A stretch of DNA of 64,000 nt from Azospirillum canadense (GTDB lineage Bacteria; Pseudomonadota; Alphaproteobacteria; Azospirillales; Azospirillaceae). Where the stretch lies: positions 409,001 to 473,000 of the forward strand of contig NZ_JAOQNG010000001.1 in the NCBI RefSeq assembly GCF_025961225.1, given 5' to 3'. The notes below the pieces were generated by a model. It made no database searches. It was given only the letters and a program-made list of their open reading frames with translations, and was not told the DNA's origin. The stretch's first letter is position 1; every line of letters begins with the position of its first letter. Shown one piece after another: positions 1 to 7,914 of the stretch. The position numbers and the translations under genes are program-made.

Positions 1-813
1 CTCGCCGGTGCCTTCCTCGGCTTGGTCGCCCTCGTCCGACTCCTGCATGTCCTGCGAGGTCATCGAGTCGGTCTGGCTCTGGACGTCGTCGGAGCCCTGG
101 GTCTGGCCGCTGTTCGGCTCGTTGTCGTCCTGCTCGTTGTTGCGCTCGTCCTCCTCGCTCTCCTCCGGCTCGTCGGGCTCGTTGCCGACCTCCATGTCCA
201 ACTCGGCGAGCAGCTTGCGCACGGCGCGGGCGTAGGCGTCCTGGTCGCCGATGTGCTCGGCGAGGCCGTGCAGGTCGGACCCCAGCTTGTCCACGATCCA
301 GGGGCGCCACAGGTCCACCGCGTGGGCGGCGGAGGGGGGCGGGACGGCGCCGGTCATGGCCTCGCGCGCGATCATGCGCAGCGCCTCGGCCAGCGGCACC
401 TGGTCGCGGTCCTCCATCCGGTCGAAGCCCTGCCGGTGGTAGCGCTCGTCGAGCGAGGCCTCCAGGTTGGCGGCGATGCCCGGCATGTTGTTGGCGCCCA
501 GCGCCTCGCAGCGGGCCTGCTCCATGGCGTCGAAGGCGGCGCGGGCGGTGTCGCCCAGCGGCATGCGCTGGAGATGGATGGCGTTGTCGTGGAAGCGCAG
601 ACGCAGCGACGCGGCATCGGCTGCGCCCCGGAGCTTGGCGACGTCCTGCGGGTTCAGGTCACGCGCCGGCGTCGGCACGCGCACGCGCAAGCCCGCCACG
701 CCCGGCGGCTCGGTGGAGAAGCCCACCTGCACGTCCGCGCGACGCGAAAGGGCGCGCACCGTGGCGGCGGTGGAGCGCTTGAAGGCCTCGACGGGGTTTT
801 CGCGTTCGGTCAT
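1..813 (-). CDS. cobT: Cobaltochelatase subunit CobT (aerobic pathway), 3' end outside window
   Basis: CobT forms, with CobS, the AAA+ chaperone ring that works with CobN to insert cobalt into hydrogenobyrinic acid a,c-diamide in aerobic B12 synthesis. The reading frame starts at ATG 813 (MTERENPVEAF) and is still open at base 1, giving the first 271 residues. The N-terminal half is the CobT-specific domain. From about residue 210 comes a long acidic stretch rich in E, D, Q and N (for example EEDERNNEQDDNEPNSG), typical of the CobT linker before its C-terminal VWA/MIDAS domain, which must lie beyond the window. cobS is upstream on the same strand, but a GxxExxY cassette sits between the two genes. 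Late cobalamin genes occur again at 55.6-58.2 kb. The identification is strong; only the truncation limits it. Confidence 0.9.
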   Translation of the reverse strand, partial: MTERENPVEAFKRSTAATVRALSRRADVQVGFSTEPPGVAGLRVRVPTPARDLNPQDVAKLRGAADAASLRLRFHDNAIHLQRMPLGDTARAAFDAMEQARCEALGANNMPGIAANLEASLDERYHRQGFDRMEDRDQVPLAEALRMIAREAMTGAVPPPSAAHAVDLWRPWIVDKLGSDLHGLAEHIGDQDAYARAVRKLLAELDMEVGNEPDEPEESEEDERNNEQDDNEPNSGQTQGSDDVQSQTDSMTSQDMQESDEGDQAEEGTGE

Positions 814-847
814 GGCGGGCTGTCAGCAGAGTTGGGGACTACCGGGG

Positions 848-1314
848 CTTCACGGATTTCGCGGATTTTGGCACGGATTACACGGATTTTTTCCTTAAGG
901 AAGGACGCGCCGGATCGTCAGGCTCGGCGTACCGAAGTTGAGGATGAGGCCAACCGGCATCCCGCTGGCGCGAAGATAGTTCACCACTTGCTTGATGTGC
1001 GGTTGGCCGATGGCCTCGGCGACCTTCAGTTCGACGATGACCCGCTGTTCAACCACGATGTCCGCGGAGTACGTCCCGACGCTGTTCCCCTTGTAGGAAA
1101 CGTCGAACGGAATCTCCAAGCCGACATCCAGGTCACGGCCGCGGAGTTCATGAACGAGGGCGTTTTGGTAGACCGATTCGATAAAGCCTTGCCCGAGCGT
1201 GTTGAAAACCTCGAAACCGGCTCCGATGATGCGCTCGGTGAGCGCTTCGATCGTCTGGTCTAAGACAACCCTCATTCATGAAAATCCGTGTCTAAATCCG
1301 CGAAATCCGTGAAG
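848..1314. mobile_element. Inverted-repeat cassette 1 enclosing a GxxExxY gene
   Basis: A perfect 21-bp inverted repeat occupies 848-868 and 1294-1314. Both arms are made of iterated CACGGATT-like units; the left arm continues inward with two more units (about 872-890) and the right arm with another (about 1281-1290). The 446 bp between them are almost filled by the GxxExxY gene. The cassette separates cobS from cobT, which normally are adjacent. No transposase is present, and I see no clear target duplication. It is similar in unit sequence to the empty cassette at 19.4 kb. That it moves as a unit is inference. Confidence 0.7.
895..1275 (-). CDS. GxxExxY family protein (PD-(D/E)xK nuclease-like)
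   Basis: A 126-residue protein of the GxxExxY family. The name motif is G30-x-x-E33-x-x-Y36. A nuclease-like core follows: D72, then E82-L-K84, and a Q96-x-x-x-Y100 pair, the order found in PD-(D/E)xK enzymes of the Cas4/RecB type. No signal peptide or membrane segment is visible. It starts at ATG 1275 close inside the right repeat arm and stops 27 bp from the left arm, so the repeats frame it exactly. Base composition is visibly less GC-rich than in cobS and cobT, suggesting transfer. The biochemical role of this family is not known to me; nuclease activity is inferred from the motif pattern only. Confidence 0.85.
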   Translation of the reverse strand: MRVVLDQTIEALTERIIGAGFEVFNTLGQGFIESVYQNALVHELRGRDLDVGLEIPFDVSYKGNSVGTYSADIVVEQRVIVELKVAEAIGQPHIKQVVNYLRASGMPVGLILNFGTPSLTIRRVLP

Positions 1315-1357
1315 AATGAGCACTTCACGGACAGGCGGAACACCGCCGTTTCCCGGT

Positions 1358-2362
1358 TCACACCAGGTTCGCCTGCACCCCCGTCTCCGGCAGTTCGGTG
1401 CCGAAGCAGCGCTGGTAGTATTCGGCGACCGTCGGGCGCTCCACCTCGTCGCACTTGTTCAGGAAGGTGATCCGGAACGCGAAGGCGACGTCGTTGAAGA
1501 TCCGGGCGTTCTCGGCCCAGGTGATGACCGTGCGGGGGCTCATCACGGTGGAGATGTCGCCGTTGATGAAGCCGGCGCGGGTCAGGTCGGCCAGGCGGAC
1601 CATCGATGCCACGGTCTTGCGGCCGGCCTCGTCGTCGTACTCCGGCACCTTGGAGGCGATGATCTTCACCTCGGCGTCCAGCGGCAGGTAGTTCAGCGTC
1701 GCCACGATGTTCCAGCGGTCCATCTGGCCCTGGTTGATCTGCTGCGTGCCGTGGTACAGGCCGGTGGTGTCGCCCAGGCCCACGGTGTTCGCGGTGGCGA
1801 ACAGGCGGAAGCCCGGGTGCGGCCGGATGACGCGGTTCTGGTCGAGCAGCGTCAGCTTGCCTTCCACCTCCAGCACGCGCTGGATCACGAACATCACGTC
1901 CGGGCGGCCGGCGTCGTACTCGTCGAAGACCAGCGCGCAGGCGTGCTGCAGCGCCCAGGGCAGGATGCCTTCGCGGTATTCCGTGACCTGCACGCCGTCG
2001 CGCAGCACGATGGCGTCCTTGCCCATCAGGTCGATTCGGCTGATGTGGCTGTCCAGGTTGATGCGGATGCAGGGCCAGTTCAGGCGCGCCGCCACCTGTT
2101 CGATGTGGGTGGATTTGCCGGTGCCGTGATAGCCCTGGACCATGACGCGCCGGTTGTAGGCGAAGCCCGCCAGGATGGCGAGCGTGGTGTCGCGGTCGAA
2201 GCGGTAGGCCTCATCGATGTCCGGGACATGCTCCGTGCGCTGGCTGAAGGCCGGCACCTGCATGTCGCTGTCGATGCCGAAGACTTGACGCACCGACAGG
2301 GTGATGTCGGGAACGTGATCGAACAGGGCCGAGCTGGCCTGGGTGGCTCCTTGAGAAGGCAT
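1358..2362 (-). CDS. cobS: Cobaltochelatase subunit CobS (AAA+ ATPase)
   Basis: AAA+ ATPase of 334 residues that partners CobT in the CobNST cobalt chelatase. Walker A is GYHGTGKST at residues 77-85 and Walker B LVFDEYD at 144-150. The N-terminal segment ([13 protein letters not shown]) and the C-terminal lid region match CobS, whose usual length is about 330. The start is ATG 2362 with a purine-rich sequence just upstream. The J-domain gene lies upstream on the same strand (gap about 78 bp), an order often seen in alphaproteobacteria. Downstream, the cassette at 848-1314 separates it from cobT, so co-transcription with cobT must pass through the repeats or depend on another promoter. Confidence 0.95.
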   Translation of the reverse strand: MPSQGATQASSALFDHVPDITLSVRQVFGIDSDMQVPAFSQRTEHVPDIDEAYRFDRDTTLAILAGFAYNRRVMVQGYHGTGKSTHIEQVAARLNWPCIRINLDSHISRIDLMGKDAIVLRDGVQVTEYREGILPWALQHACALVFDEYDAGRPDVMFVIQRVLEVEGKLTLLDQNRVIRPHPGFRLFATANTVGLGDTTGLYHGTQQINQGQMDRWNIVATLNYLPLDAEVKIIASKVPEYDDEAGRKTVASMVRLADLTRAGFINGDISTVMSPRTVITWAENARIFNDVAFAFRITFLNKCDEVERPTVAEYYQRCFGTELPETGVQANLV

Positions 2363-2440
2363 GGGAGGTTCTTATCGTTCCAGCGAGTGTCTGTGGTCGG
2401 GTGCGGCCCGGCCGAACGGATCCGGCCCAACCGTCAGGGT

Positions 2441-3025
2441 TCATACACCATAGCAGGCTTTTAGAGTGTTGTAGGCCTGATTGATCTCCTTCAACTTCTC
2501 TTCGGCCGCCTTGTCCCCGCCGTTGGCGTCGGGATGGTGAATTTTCACCAGTTCGCGGTAGCGGGCCTTGATCCGCGGGAAGTCCACCGGCGGGCTGAGG
2601 TTCAGCACCACCAACGCCTCCTCCTCCGCGGTGCGGGCGGCCTGGCGGCGCTGCTTCTGCTCCTCCGACGCGCCCTTGCCGGCGTCGCGGCCGAACTCGA
2701 AGCTGAAGCCGTTCATGGCGCGGTCGCGCAGGAACTTCTCCTGCACCGCCCAGAAGCCGAGCGGCCAACTGGGCCGTTGCCACGTCGTGTCGCGCCGGAC
2801 CTCCTCCTCGATCTGCTCGGGCTTCATGCCGGCGTAATAGTCCCAGGCGCGGTTGTACTCGCGCACATGATCCAGGCAGAACCAGTAGTAGTCGTTAAGG
2901 TGGGTGCGGCTCTTCGGCGCGCGGTATTCGCCCTCGCACTCGCAGCCCGGATGGTCGCACGCGCGCGTCGCGGTGCGTGGCCGGGAGAAACTGCTGAAGT
3001 CGTAACGAGGGCGCTGCTTGGTCAT
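2441..3025 (-). CDS. J-domain (DnaJ-like) protein
   Basis: A 194-residue protein with a C-terminal J domain (about residues 138-194) containing the essential HPD at 164-166, so it should stimulate a DnaK-type chaperone. The N-terminal part has C23, C28, C30 and a C50-x-x-H53 pair, which could bind a metal; this arrangement is not the zinc finger of classical DnaJ. The reading frame is open upstream to 3115, but ATG 3025 (MTKQRPRYDF) fits the conserved beginning, and the longer extension is low-complexity. It precedes cobS in the same direction. Substrate is unknown; a link with cobaltochelatase assembly is suggested only by position. Confidence 0.85.
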   Translation of the reverse strand: MTKQRPRYDFSSFSRPRTATRACDHPGCECEGEYRAPKSRTHLNDYYWFCLDHVREYNRAWDYYAGMKPEQIEEEVRRDTTWQRPSWPLGFWAVQEKFLRDRAMNGFSFEFGRDAGKGASEEQKQRRQAARTAEEEALVVLNLSPPVDFPRIKARYRELVKIHHPDANGGDKAAEEKLKEINQAYNTLKACYGV

Positions 3026-3155
3026 GACGGAAGTATGGGAAGAGGCACTCACTCTGGCAAGCGCACGCAAGGGGCGGGTCCCATGACGCGGAATAACCCC
3101 CGGAAACCTTGACACGGGCTCGGCCGTGGTCCCTCCTCAGCGGCTCATCCGACCG

Positions 3156-3206
3156 CAGGATCCCCTCCAGGATCATTGGCCCACAGGATCACCGTTCCCC
3201 AGGATC
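3156..3206. promoter_or_regulatory. Four CAGGATC iterations upstream of bolA
   Basis: CAGGATC occurs at 3156-3162, 3168-3174, 3184-3190 and 3200-3206, with steps of 12, 16 and 16 bp, ending 7 bp before the bolA start. The last copy also overlaps the place of the ribosome binding site. Seen in sequence; a regulatory role is inference. Confidence 0.35.
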
Positions 3207-3212
3207 ACCATC

Positions 3213-3488
3213 ATGGAATACGCGACCCGCATCCGCCAGAAGCTGACCGACGCCCTGGCCCCCGAGGCGCTGGACATCGCCGACGAGTCCGGCCGCCACG
3301 CCGGCCACGCGGGGGCCCGTCCGGAAGGGGAAACACACTTCCACGTGACCATCGTCTCCGCCGCCTTCGCCGGGAAGTCGCGGGTGGAGCGGCAGCGCAT
3401 GGTCTACGGCCTGCTCGCCCAAGAAATGGCGGAGCGCATCCACGCGCTCGGCCTGACCACGCTGACTCCCGACGAGGCGAACCGGTAA
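3213..3488 (+). CDS. bolA: BolA family protein
   Basis: A 91-residue BolA-type protein. BolA proteins form complexes with monothiol glutaredoxins through a shared [2Fe-2S] cluster and affect iron handling and stress morphology. The core THFHVTIVS (41-49), AFAGKSRVERQRMVY (51-65) and IHAL with H77 are characteristic; H77 is the usual cluster-ligand position. ATG 3213 was chosen over the upstream in-frame codon at 3126 because the family begins just before the first helix. It is divergent from the J-domain gene, a common neighbour of bolA in alphaproteobacteria. Confidence 0.9.
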   Translation: MEYATRIRQKLTDALAPEALDIADESGRHAGHAGARPEGETHFHVTIVSAAFAGKSRVERQRMVYGLLAQEMAERIHALGLTTLTPDEANR

Positions 3489-3574
3489 CAACCCAAACTA
3501 GAACGGCACCTTGGCCGCATTCGTCACCGTCAAAGCGGCTGCGGAAGCGGGCAGGGAAAATGCATACATATGCA

Positions 3575-3675
3575 TGCAACCATCAAGAGTCCTTTTCCTT
3601 CGGTCCATCGTAATTTGAGTGCGGCCATGGTTGCAATTCTCGCGGTATTTAGTACAGTGCGGCTCATGCAACCAT
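3575..3675. promoter_or_regulatory. Three TGCAACCAT motifs (two direct, one inverted)
   Basis: The 9-mer TGCAACCAT is at 3575-3583 (+), 3627-3635 (inverted, ATGGTTGCA) and 3667-3675 (+). The first copy is preceded by the overlapping near-palindrome TGCATACATATGCATGCA. All lie in the otherwise empty, comparatively AT-rich 250 bp before the ribbon-helix-helix gene. An operator array, perhaps for autoregulation, is inferred. Confidence 0.4.
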
Positions 3676-3739
3676 TTATCGCGCCGTGACCGACGCACGC
3701 CTCGCGCGTCATCCGGCGGCTTCGTGGAGAGTGCGGCGG

Positions 3740-4231
3740 ATGGCGAAGCGCGGGCCGAAGAAGCGGGTGAGCACCATGCCCAGCCTTGGGGTGGAGCCGC
3801 TGAAGAGCATGAACATCATGGTGGGCGGCCATCGCACCAGCATGCGGCTGGAGCCGTCCATGTGGGACGCGCTGGAGGACATCGCGCGGCGCGAGGGCCT
3901 GACCGTCAACAAGCTCTGCACCCAGATCAAGGAGCGGCTGGACGAGCAGGCTCGGCGCAAGGGCCTGTCGGCGGACAGCGTGGAGGTGACGCTGACCTCG
4001 GCGGTCCGCGTCTTCATCGCCGCCTATTTCCGGCGGGCCTGCACCGAGGACGGCCACGTGCGGGCCGGCCACGGCGGCGGCGACCCCTTCGTCGGCACGC
4101 CCTTCGAACTGCCGCAGCCGGAGGACCTCGACCAGCCCGCGGGCAACACCGGCACACAGGCGATCGCCACGCCGCCGGGCTTCCCGGCCACCGGCTTCAC
4201 CGACGTTCCGCGCGCGACCTACGAAGCATAA
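3740..4231 (+). CDS. Ribbon-helix-helix domain protein
   Basis: A 163-residue protein with a ribbon-helix-helix domain near residues 30-65 (a TSMRLEPSMWDALEDIA beta-strand and helix, then TVNKLCTQI), as in the RHH_4 group; such proteins bind DNA as dimers. The C-terminal 60 residues are Gly/Pro-rich and probably disordered. ATG 3740 has GGAGA 9 bp upstream; a GTG at 3686 would lengthen it by 18 residues. Three TGCAACCAT motifs upstream may be its own operator. Targets unknown. Confidence 0.75.
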   Translation: MAKRGPKKRVSTMPSLGVEPLKSMNIMVGGHRTSMRLEPSMWDALEDIARREGLTVNKLCTQIKERLDEQARRKGLSADSVEVTLTSAVRVFIAAYFRRACTEDGHVRAGHGGGDPFVGTPFELPQPEDLDQPAGNTGTQAIATPPGFPATGFTDVPRATYEA

Positions 4232-4278
4232 GCTTGGCGGGGCGTAGCCCGGCGCCGGTACGGTCGGAAATACGATCC

Positions 4279-4323
4279 AAAAGGCGGTGGGAGGCGGTCA
4301 GTCAGCCGCTTCCGCCGCCTTTT
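4279..4323. terminator. Bidirectional terminator hairpin
   Basis: AAAAGGCGG at 4279-4287 pairs with CCGCCTTTT at 4315-4323, with further partly paired bases inside. T-runs occur on both strands. It ends the ribbon-helix-helix gene and includes the stop codon (4298-4300) of the convergent DUF2889 gene. Confidence 0.65.
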
Positions 4324-4903
4324 CCGTGTCGCCGGTGTAGTGGTCGGGCCAGTTCTTGCGCACGACCTCGCCCTTGCTGTCGAAGATGTGGCAGGTGTTC
4401 AGCAGGACCGGCCGCTTGGTGCTCAGCATGGCCTCGCCCGTTTCGCCGTTCTTCGCCTTCGCCGCCTGCTCGCGGGCGAGGATCGGGTAGATGGTCTGGA
4501 ACGCCGTCGTCGCGACCGGACCCAGCAGTTCCACCAGATGGGTGCAGCCCTGGATGCCGCCCAGGCGTTCCTTCACGGCGCGGGTCCAGCCGCTGGCGAT
4601 CCGCAGCCCGACCAGGCGCTGGAAGTTCGGGAGCACCGCGCCGCAGGTGCGGTAGGGGCTCTTCTCCGTGACCGCCTCCACCGCCCGGACCGTCAGGCTG
4701 TCGTCCACCGTCAGGCGAATCCACATGCCGTGCACCGGGTCGCCGGGCAGGATCTGGCCGCGCTGCTCCGTGGTGAATTCATAGGCCTTCACGTCGGTCA
4801 GGTGGCCTTCGATGTCCCACAGGCCGTCGGCCCGCCGAAAGCCCCGGCAGGTGACCTCCCGGGTGTGGATCGGCTCGCGGGCGGCGGGTTCGGACAGCGG
4901 CAT
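4298..4903 (-). CDS. DUF2889 domain protein
   Basis: A 201-residue cytoplasmic protein resembling the DUF2889 family by the opening R-x-x-x-CRGFRRADGLWDIEGHLTDVK (residues about 14-39), the DPVHGMW turn and the C-terminal PNFQRLVGLRIASGWT...GCTHL...PVATTAFQT segment. No function is established for this family that I know of. ATG 4903 follows an AGAGAG ribosome binding site; the frame is open further upstream but that part looks non-coding. It is convergent with the ribbon-helix-helix gene and shares a terminator hairpin. Confidence 0.75.
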   Translation of the reverse strand: MPLSEPAAREPIHTREVTCRGFRRADGLWDIEGHLTDVKAYEFTTEQRGQILPGDPVHGMWIRLTVDDSLTVRAVEAVTEKSPYRTCGAVLPNFQRLVGLRIASGWTRAVKERLGGIQGCTHLVELLGPVATTAFQTIYPILAREQAAKAKNGETGEAMLSTKRPVLLNTCHIFDSKGEVVRKNWPDHYTGDTEKAAEAAD

Positions 4904-5128
4904 GGTGCTCTCTGGTCTCGGTGGGTGTGGGGCTCGGGTGGTCCAGCCGGTTCGACGTAAACCGGCCGGCCGTCTTTCCAATGGCCGTCTTGCTGGGACG
5001 GCGTGTTTGTGGGTTGAAGGAATATCGGCGGGGCCAGCGTTCAGGTCAAGCCGGCCCCGCCGCATTGCAGCATCAACTGGGCAACATTAACTGTGAGGCA
5101 TCAGCCGGGTTCCGTCGGTTGGGTCTCC

Positions 5129-5599
5129 TCAGGGGGACACGCCGACGGAATAGTTCGACCCGAAGATGAAGGCCTCGCGGTCGCGGATTTCGTCCTCCAG
5201 ATGCGCGCGCACCACGGCGAACAGGTCCCGGATCGACACGATCCCCAGCACCGCGCCGCCGTCCGGGCCGTCGGCGGTGACCGGCAGGTGGCGGTAATGG
5301 CGCCGCTCCATCAGCTCCAGCGCCTCGATGGCGCGGGCGTTCGGCCCCAGGGTGTCGGGGTTGGCGGTCATCACCTCGGCAAGGCGCGTGGCGGCGGCGT
5401 CACGGCCTGCGGCGACGACTCGGGCGGTCAGGTCGCGTTCCGTGACGATTCCCTTGAGCGTCCGGCCCTCCGTCACCAGCACGGCGGCCACCCGCCGCTC
5501 CGCCATCAGCACGGCGGCGTCGCGGGCGGTCGCGTCGGGCGGAAGCGTGACGAGCTGCTGGTCCTTGATGACGTCGGGCATGAGCTTGCGGTTCGGCAT
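5129..5599 (-). CDS. CBS-pair domain protein
   Basis: A 156-residue protein made of two tandem CBS domains (about residues 7-65 and 75-135; the pair of GIVTERDLTARV and GIVSIRDLF ends each repeat). CBS pairs bind adenine nucleotides and act as energy sensors; the T/SxxD-like motif after each Gly-Ile-Val is the usual ribose-phosphate contact. The start ATG 5599 has a strong GGGAGAAG ribosome binding site 5 bp upstream. It appears to be monocistronic. The partner enzyme is not evident from context. Confidence 0.88.
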   Translation of the reverse strand: MPNRKLMPDVIKDQQLVTLPPDATARDAAVLMAERRVAAVLVTEGRTLKGIVTERDLTARVVAAGRDAAATRLAEVMTANPDTLGPNARAIEALELMERRHYRHLPVTADGPDGGAVLGIVSIRDLFAVVRAHLEDEIRDREAFIFGSNYSVGVSP

Positions 5600-5734
5600 G
5601 TCTCTTCTCCCTCTTTGGGCAGCGACTCGGCGCCCGATAGGGCGCGAATCGAGACGATGGAGAATTCTGACAGTTCGCCCCGCCAACGGTCAAGGCATCC
5701 GGTTGTGATGCCGGCCGGTTGTTATACCGGAACC

Positions 5735-6862
5735 TCAGTTCCCGGAAACGGCATCCTCCAGCAGGGAGCGCACCGCGGCAGGCTCGACGTCGCGCAGGGT
5801 GAAGGCGTCGCCTAGGCCGCGGACCAGGACGAAGGTGACTCGGCCGTCCTTGACCTTCTTGTCCTTGGCCATGGACAGGATCAGCCCGTCCACGTCCCAC
5901 TCCACGCCCGGCACGTCGGTGGGGCGGACCGGCAGGCCGACGCCGGCCAGATGGGCCCGCGCCCGGTCGGCGTCCGCCGCGGGGCAGAGGCCGAGCCGCA
6001 CCGACAGGTCGAAGGCCAGGACCATGCCGATGGACACCGCCTCCCCGTGCAGCAGGCGGGAACCGAAGCCGGTCGCCGCCTCCAGCGCGTGGCCGAAGGT
6101 GTGGCCGAGGTTGAGCAAGGCGCGGTCGCCGCTCTCCCGCTCGTCCACGCCGACGATATCGGCCTTGGCGCGGCAGCTGGCGGTGACGGCGTAGCGGCGG
6201 GCGTCGCTGTCGCCGGCCACCACACGGGGGCCGTTCTGCTCCAGCCACGCGAAGAAGTCGGGCAGGCGGATCAGCCCGTACTTCACCACCTCGGCGTAGC
6301 CGGCCAGCACCTCGCGCCGGGGCAGGGTGTCCAGCGTGGCGGTATCGGCGATGACCAGCTTCGGCTGGTGGAAGGCGCCGACCAGGTTCTTGCCGTGGCG
6401 GCTGTTGATGCCGGTCTTGCCGCCGACCGAGCTGTCCACTTGGCTGAGCAGGGTCGTCGGCACCTGGATGAAGTCGATGCCGCGCAGCGCCGACGCCGCG
6501 GCGAAGCCGGTGATGTCGCCGATCACTCCGCCGCCCAGCGCCAGCAGAACGGCCGACCGCTCGATCCCGCGCTCCAGGATGGCGTCCATCAGCCGTTCGA
6601 AATGGGCGAAGTCCTTGGTCTTCTCGCCGGCCGGCAGAACGATGGCCTGGGTCGGCTCCACGCCGGTCTCGCGCAGGGTGCGCTCCAGCGTGGGCAGGTG
6701 CAAAGGCGCGACGTTCTCGTCGGTGACAACGATGGGGGCGCGGCCCCGGGTGACCGCGGCGATGCGCGGGCCGGCGTCGGCCAGCATGCCGTCGCCGACC
6801 AGGATGTCGTAGCTGCGCGGACCGAGGTCGAGGCGAACGGTGTCGGTGACGGACGTGGTCAT
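5735..6862 (-). CDS. aroB: 3-dehydroquinate synthase
   Basis: AroB converts DAHP to 3-dehydroquinate, the second step of the shikimate pathway, using NAD and a divalent metal. The 375-residue protein has the NAD-binding GGGVIGD at 110-116, the PTTLLSQVDSSVGGKTGIN segment, the KNLVGAFHQP loop and the metal-site HTFGHALEA. Length is usual for the family. It follows aroK with a 13-bp gap, the classic aroK-aroB pair. A CBS protein gene lies downstream but with its own ribosome binding site and a gap. Confidence 0.97.
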   Translation of the reverse strand: MTTSVTDTVRLDLGPRSYDILVGDGMLADAGPRIAAVTRGRAPIVVTDENVAPLHLPTLERTLRETGVEPTQAIVLPAGEKTKDFAHFERLMDAILERGIERSAVLLALGGGVIGDITGFAAASALRGIDFIQVPTTLLSQVDSSVGGKTGINSRHGKNLVGAFHQPKLVIADTATLDTLPRREVLAGYAEVVKYGLIRLPDFFAWLEQNGPRVVAGDSDARRYAVTASCRAKADIVGVDERESGDRALLNLGHTFGHALEAATGFGSRLLHGEAVSIGMVLAFDLSVRLGLCPAADADRARAHLAGVGLPVRPTDVPGVEWDVDGLILSMAKDKKVKDGRVTFVLVRGLGDAFTLRDVEPAAVRSLLEDAVSGN

Positions 6863-6875
6863 GGTCGGGCCTCGG

Positions 6876-7535
6876 TCAATGCTTGTCGGAAGGGTGGGCG
6901 GCGTGGTGGCGATGATGGTGATGGCCGCCTTGGCGCAGGGCGATGCCGAAATGCGCTTCCAGCGCGTCCAGGACCTGCTCCACCGTCGCCTCCGGCGGGC
7001 GTTCGTCGCTGATCACCGTCAGGTCGGCCTCCGTGTAGACGGGGTAGCGGGCGGTCATCAGCTTCTGCAGGATTTCCTTCGGGTCCCCGGCGTTCAGCAG
7101 TGGCCGGTGGGTGCGCCGCGCGGTGCGCGCCAGCAGCACGTCCAGTTCCGCGCGCAGCCACACCGACAGGCCGTGCCGGCGGATCATCGCCCGCGTCTCC
7201 GGGTCCATGAAGGCGCCGCCGCCGGTCGCCAGGATGTGGACGGGCTGCTCCGTCAGCAGGCGGGCGATTATCTTGCGCTCCACCGACCGGAAGACCGCCT
7301 CGCCGTCGCGGGCGAAGATTTCCGCGATGGTGCAGCCGGCCGCCGCCTCGATCTCCGTGTCGGCATCGACGAAGGGCAGGTGCAGGCGCGCAGCCAGGCG
7401 CCGGCCGATGGCGCTCTTGCCCGCACCCATCAGCCCCACGAGCACGACCGTCTTCGGCAGGGCCTTCGCCGGGCCTGGAGGCGGGCTCTGCGGCGGGCCT
7501 GGAGGCGGGGTGTGTGACGGTGCGCGAGCGGTCAT
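6876..7535 (-). CDS. aroK: Shikimate kinase with His-rich tail
   Basis: Shikimate kinase, fifth step of the shikimate pathway. The P-loop GLMGAGKS is at residues 34-41; D58 and the DTEIE segment bind shikimate, the ATGGGAF motif follows, and R-T-H-RPLL forms the lid. It is 219 residues, longer than the usual 170-180 because of a Pro-rich N-terminal extension and a C-terminal tail [17 protein letters not shown]. The His cluster could bind metal; its role is unknown. It is upstream of aroB in one operon. Confidence 0.95.
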   Translation of the reverse strand: MTARAPSHTPPPGPPQSPPPGPAKALPKTVVLVGLMGAGKSAIGRRLAARLHLPFVDADTEIEAAAGCTIAEIFARDGEAVFRSVERKIIARLLTEQPVHILATGGGAFMDPETRAMIRRHGLSVWLRAELDVLLARTARRTHRPLLNAGDPKEILQKLMTARYPVYTEADLTVISDERPPEATVEQVLDALEAHFGIALRQGGHHHHRHHAAHPSDKH

Positions 7536-7773
7536 GACGTTGCGAAATCCCTGATACCGGCGTCCAAATCCAGATCCGCCGCACGACCGGTTGTTGCGCC
7601 GAACCGTGCCGTGCGTCTAAGGTGGTACGTCCTGCGGTCATCGACCATCGGGTCAGCGGCGCGGACGGGTTCGCGATGCTTTAGCATGAAGCGCATCCTT
7701 GTCCCAAGCCGCACGGACGCAGACCGTGATACAGCGCCGCCGTTCCTTCCACAGAAACACGTCAACGATCACT

Positions 7774-7914
7774 ATGAGCCGGGTCATTTCCGTACTCTTC
7801 GTCCTGCTTCTGCTCGTTGTCGGCGGCGGCATGGCGTTCCTCGCGTCCTGGGACATGCCGGCACCGTCGAAGACGGTGGAAAAGGTCATTCCGGATGAGC
7901 GGTTCCCCCGCTGA
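7774..7914 (+). CDS. Small single-pass membrane protein
   Basis: A 46-residue ORF, MSRVISVLF followed by a Leu/Val-rich membrane helix (about residues 4-24) and a short charged tail ending PDERFPR. It overlaps the start of the next gene (7895) by 20 bp, so the two are probably translationally coupled. It is divergent from aroK. The hydrophobic pattern makes it credible as a real gene; function unknown. Confidence 0.55.
   Translation: MSRVISVLFVLLLLVVGGGMAFLASWDMPAPSKTVEKVIPDERFPR

Noticed and set aside
4279..4323. Attachment-site or repeat-element interpretation of the AAAAGGCGG hairpin
   Set aside because: Its place between two convergent genes and T-runs on both sides are fully explained by a bidirectional terminator.
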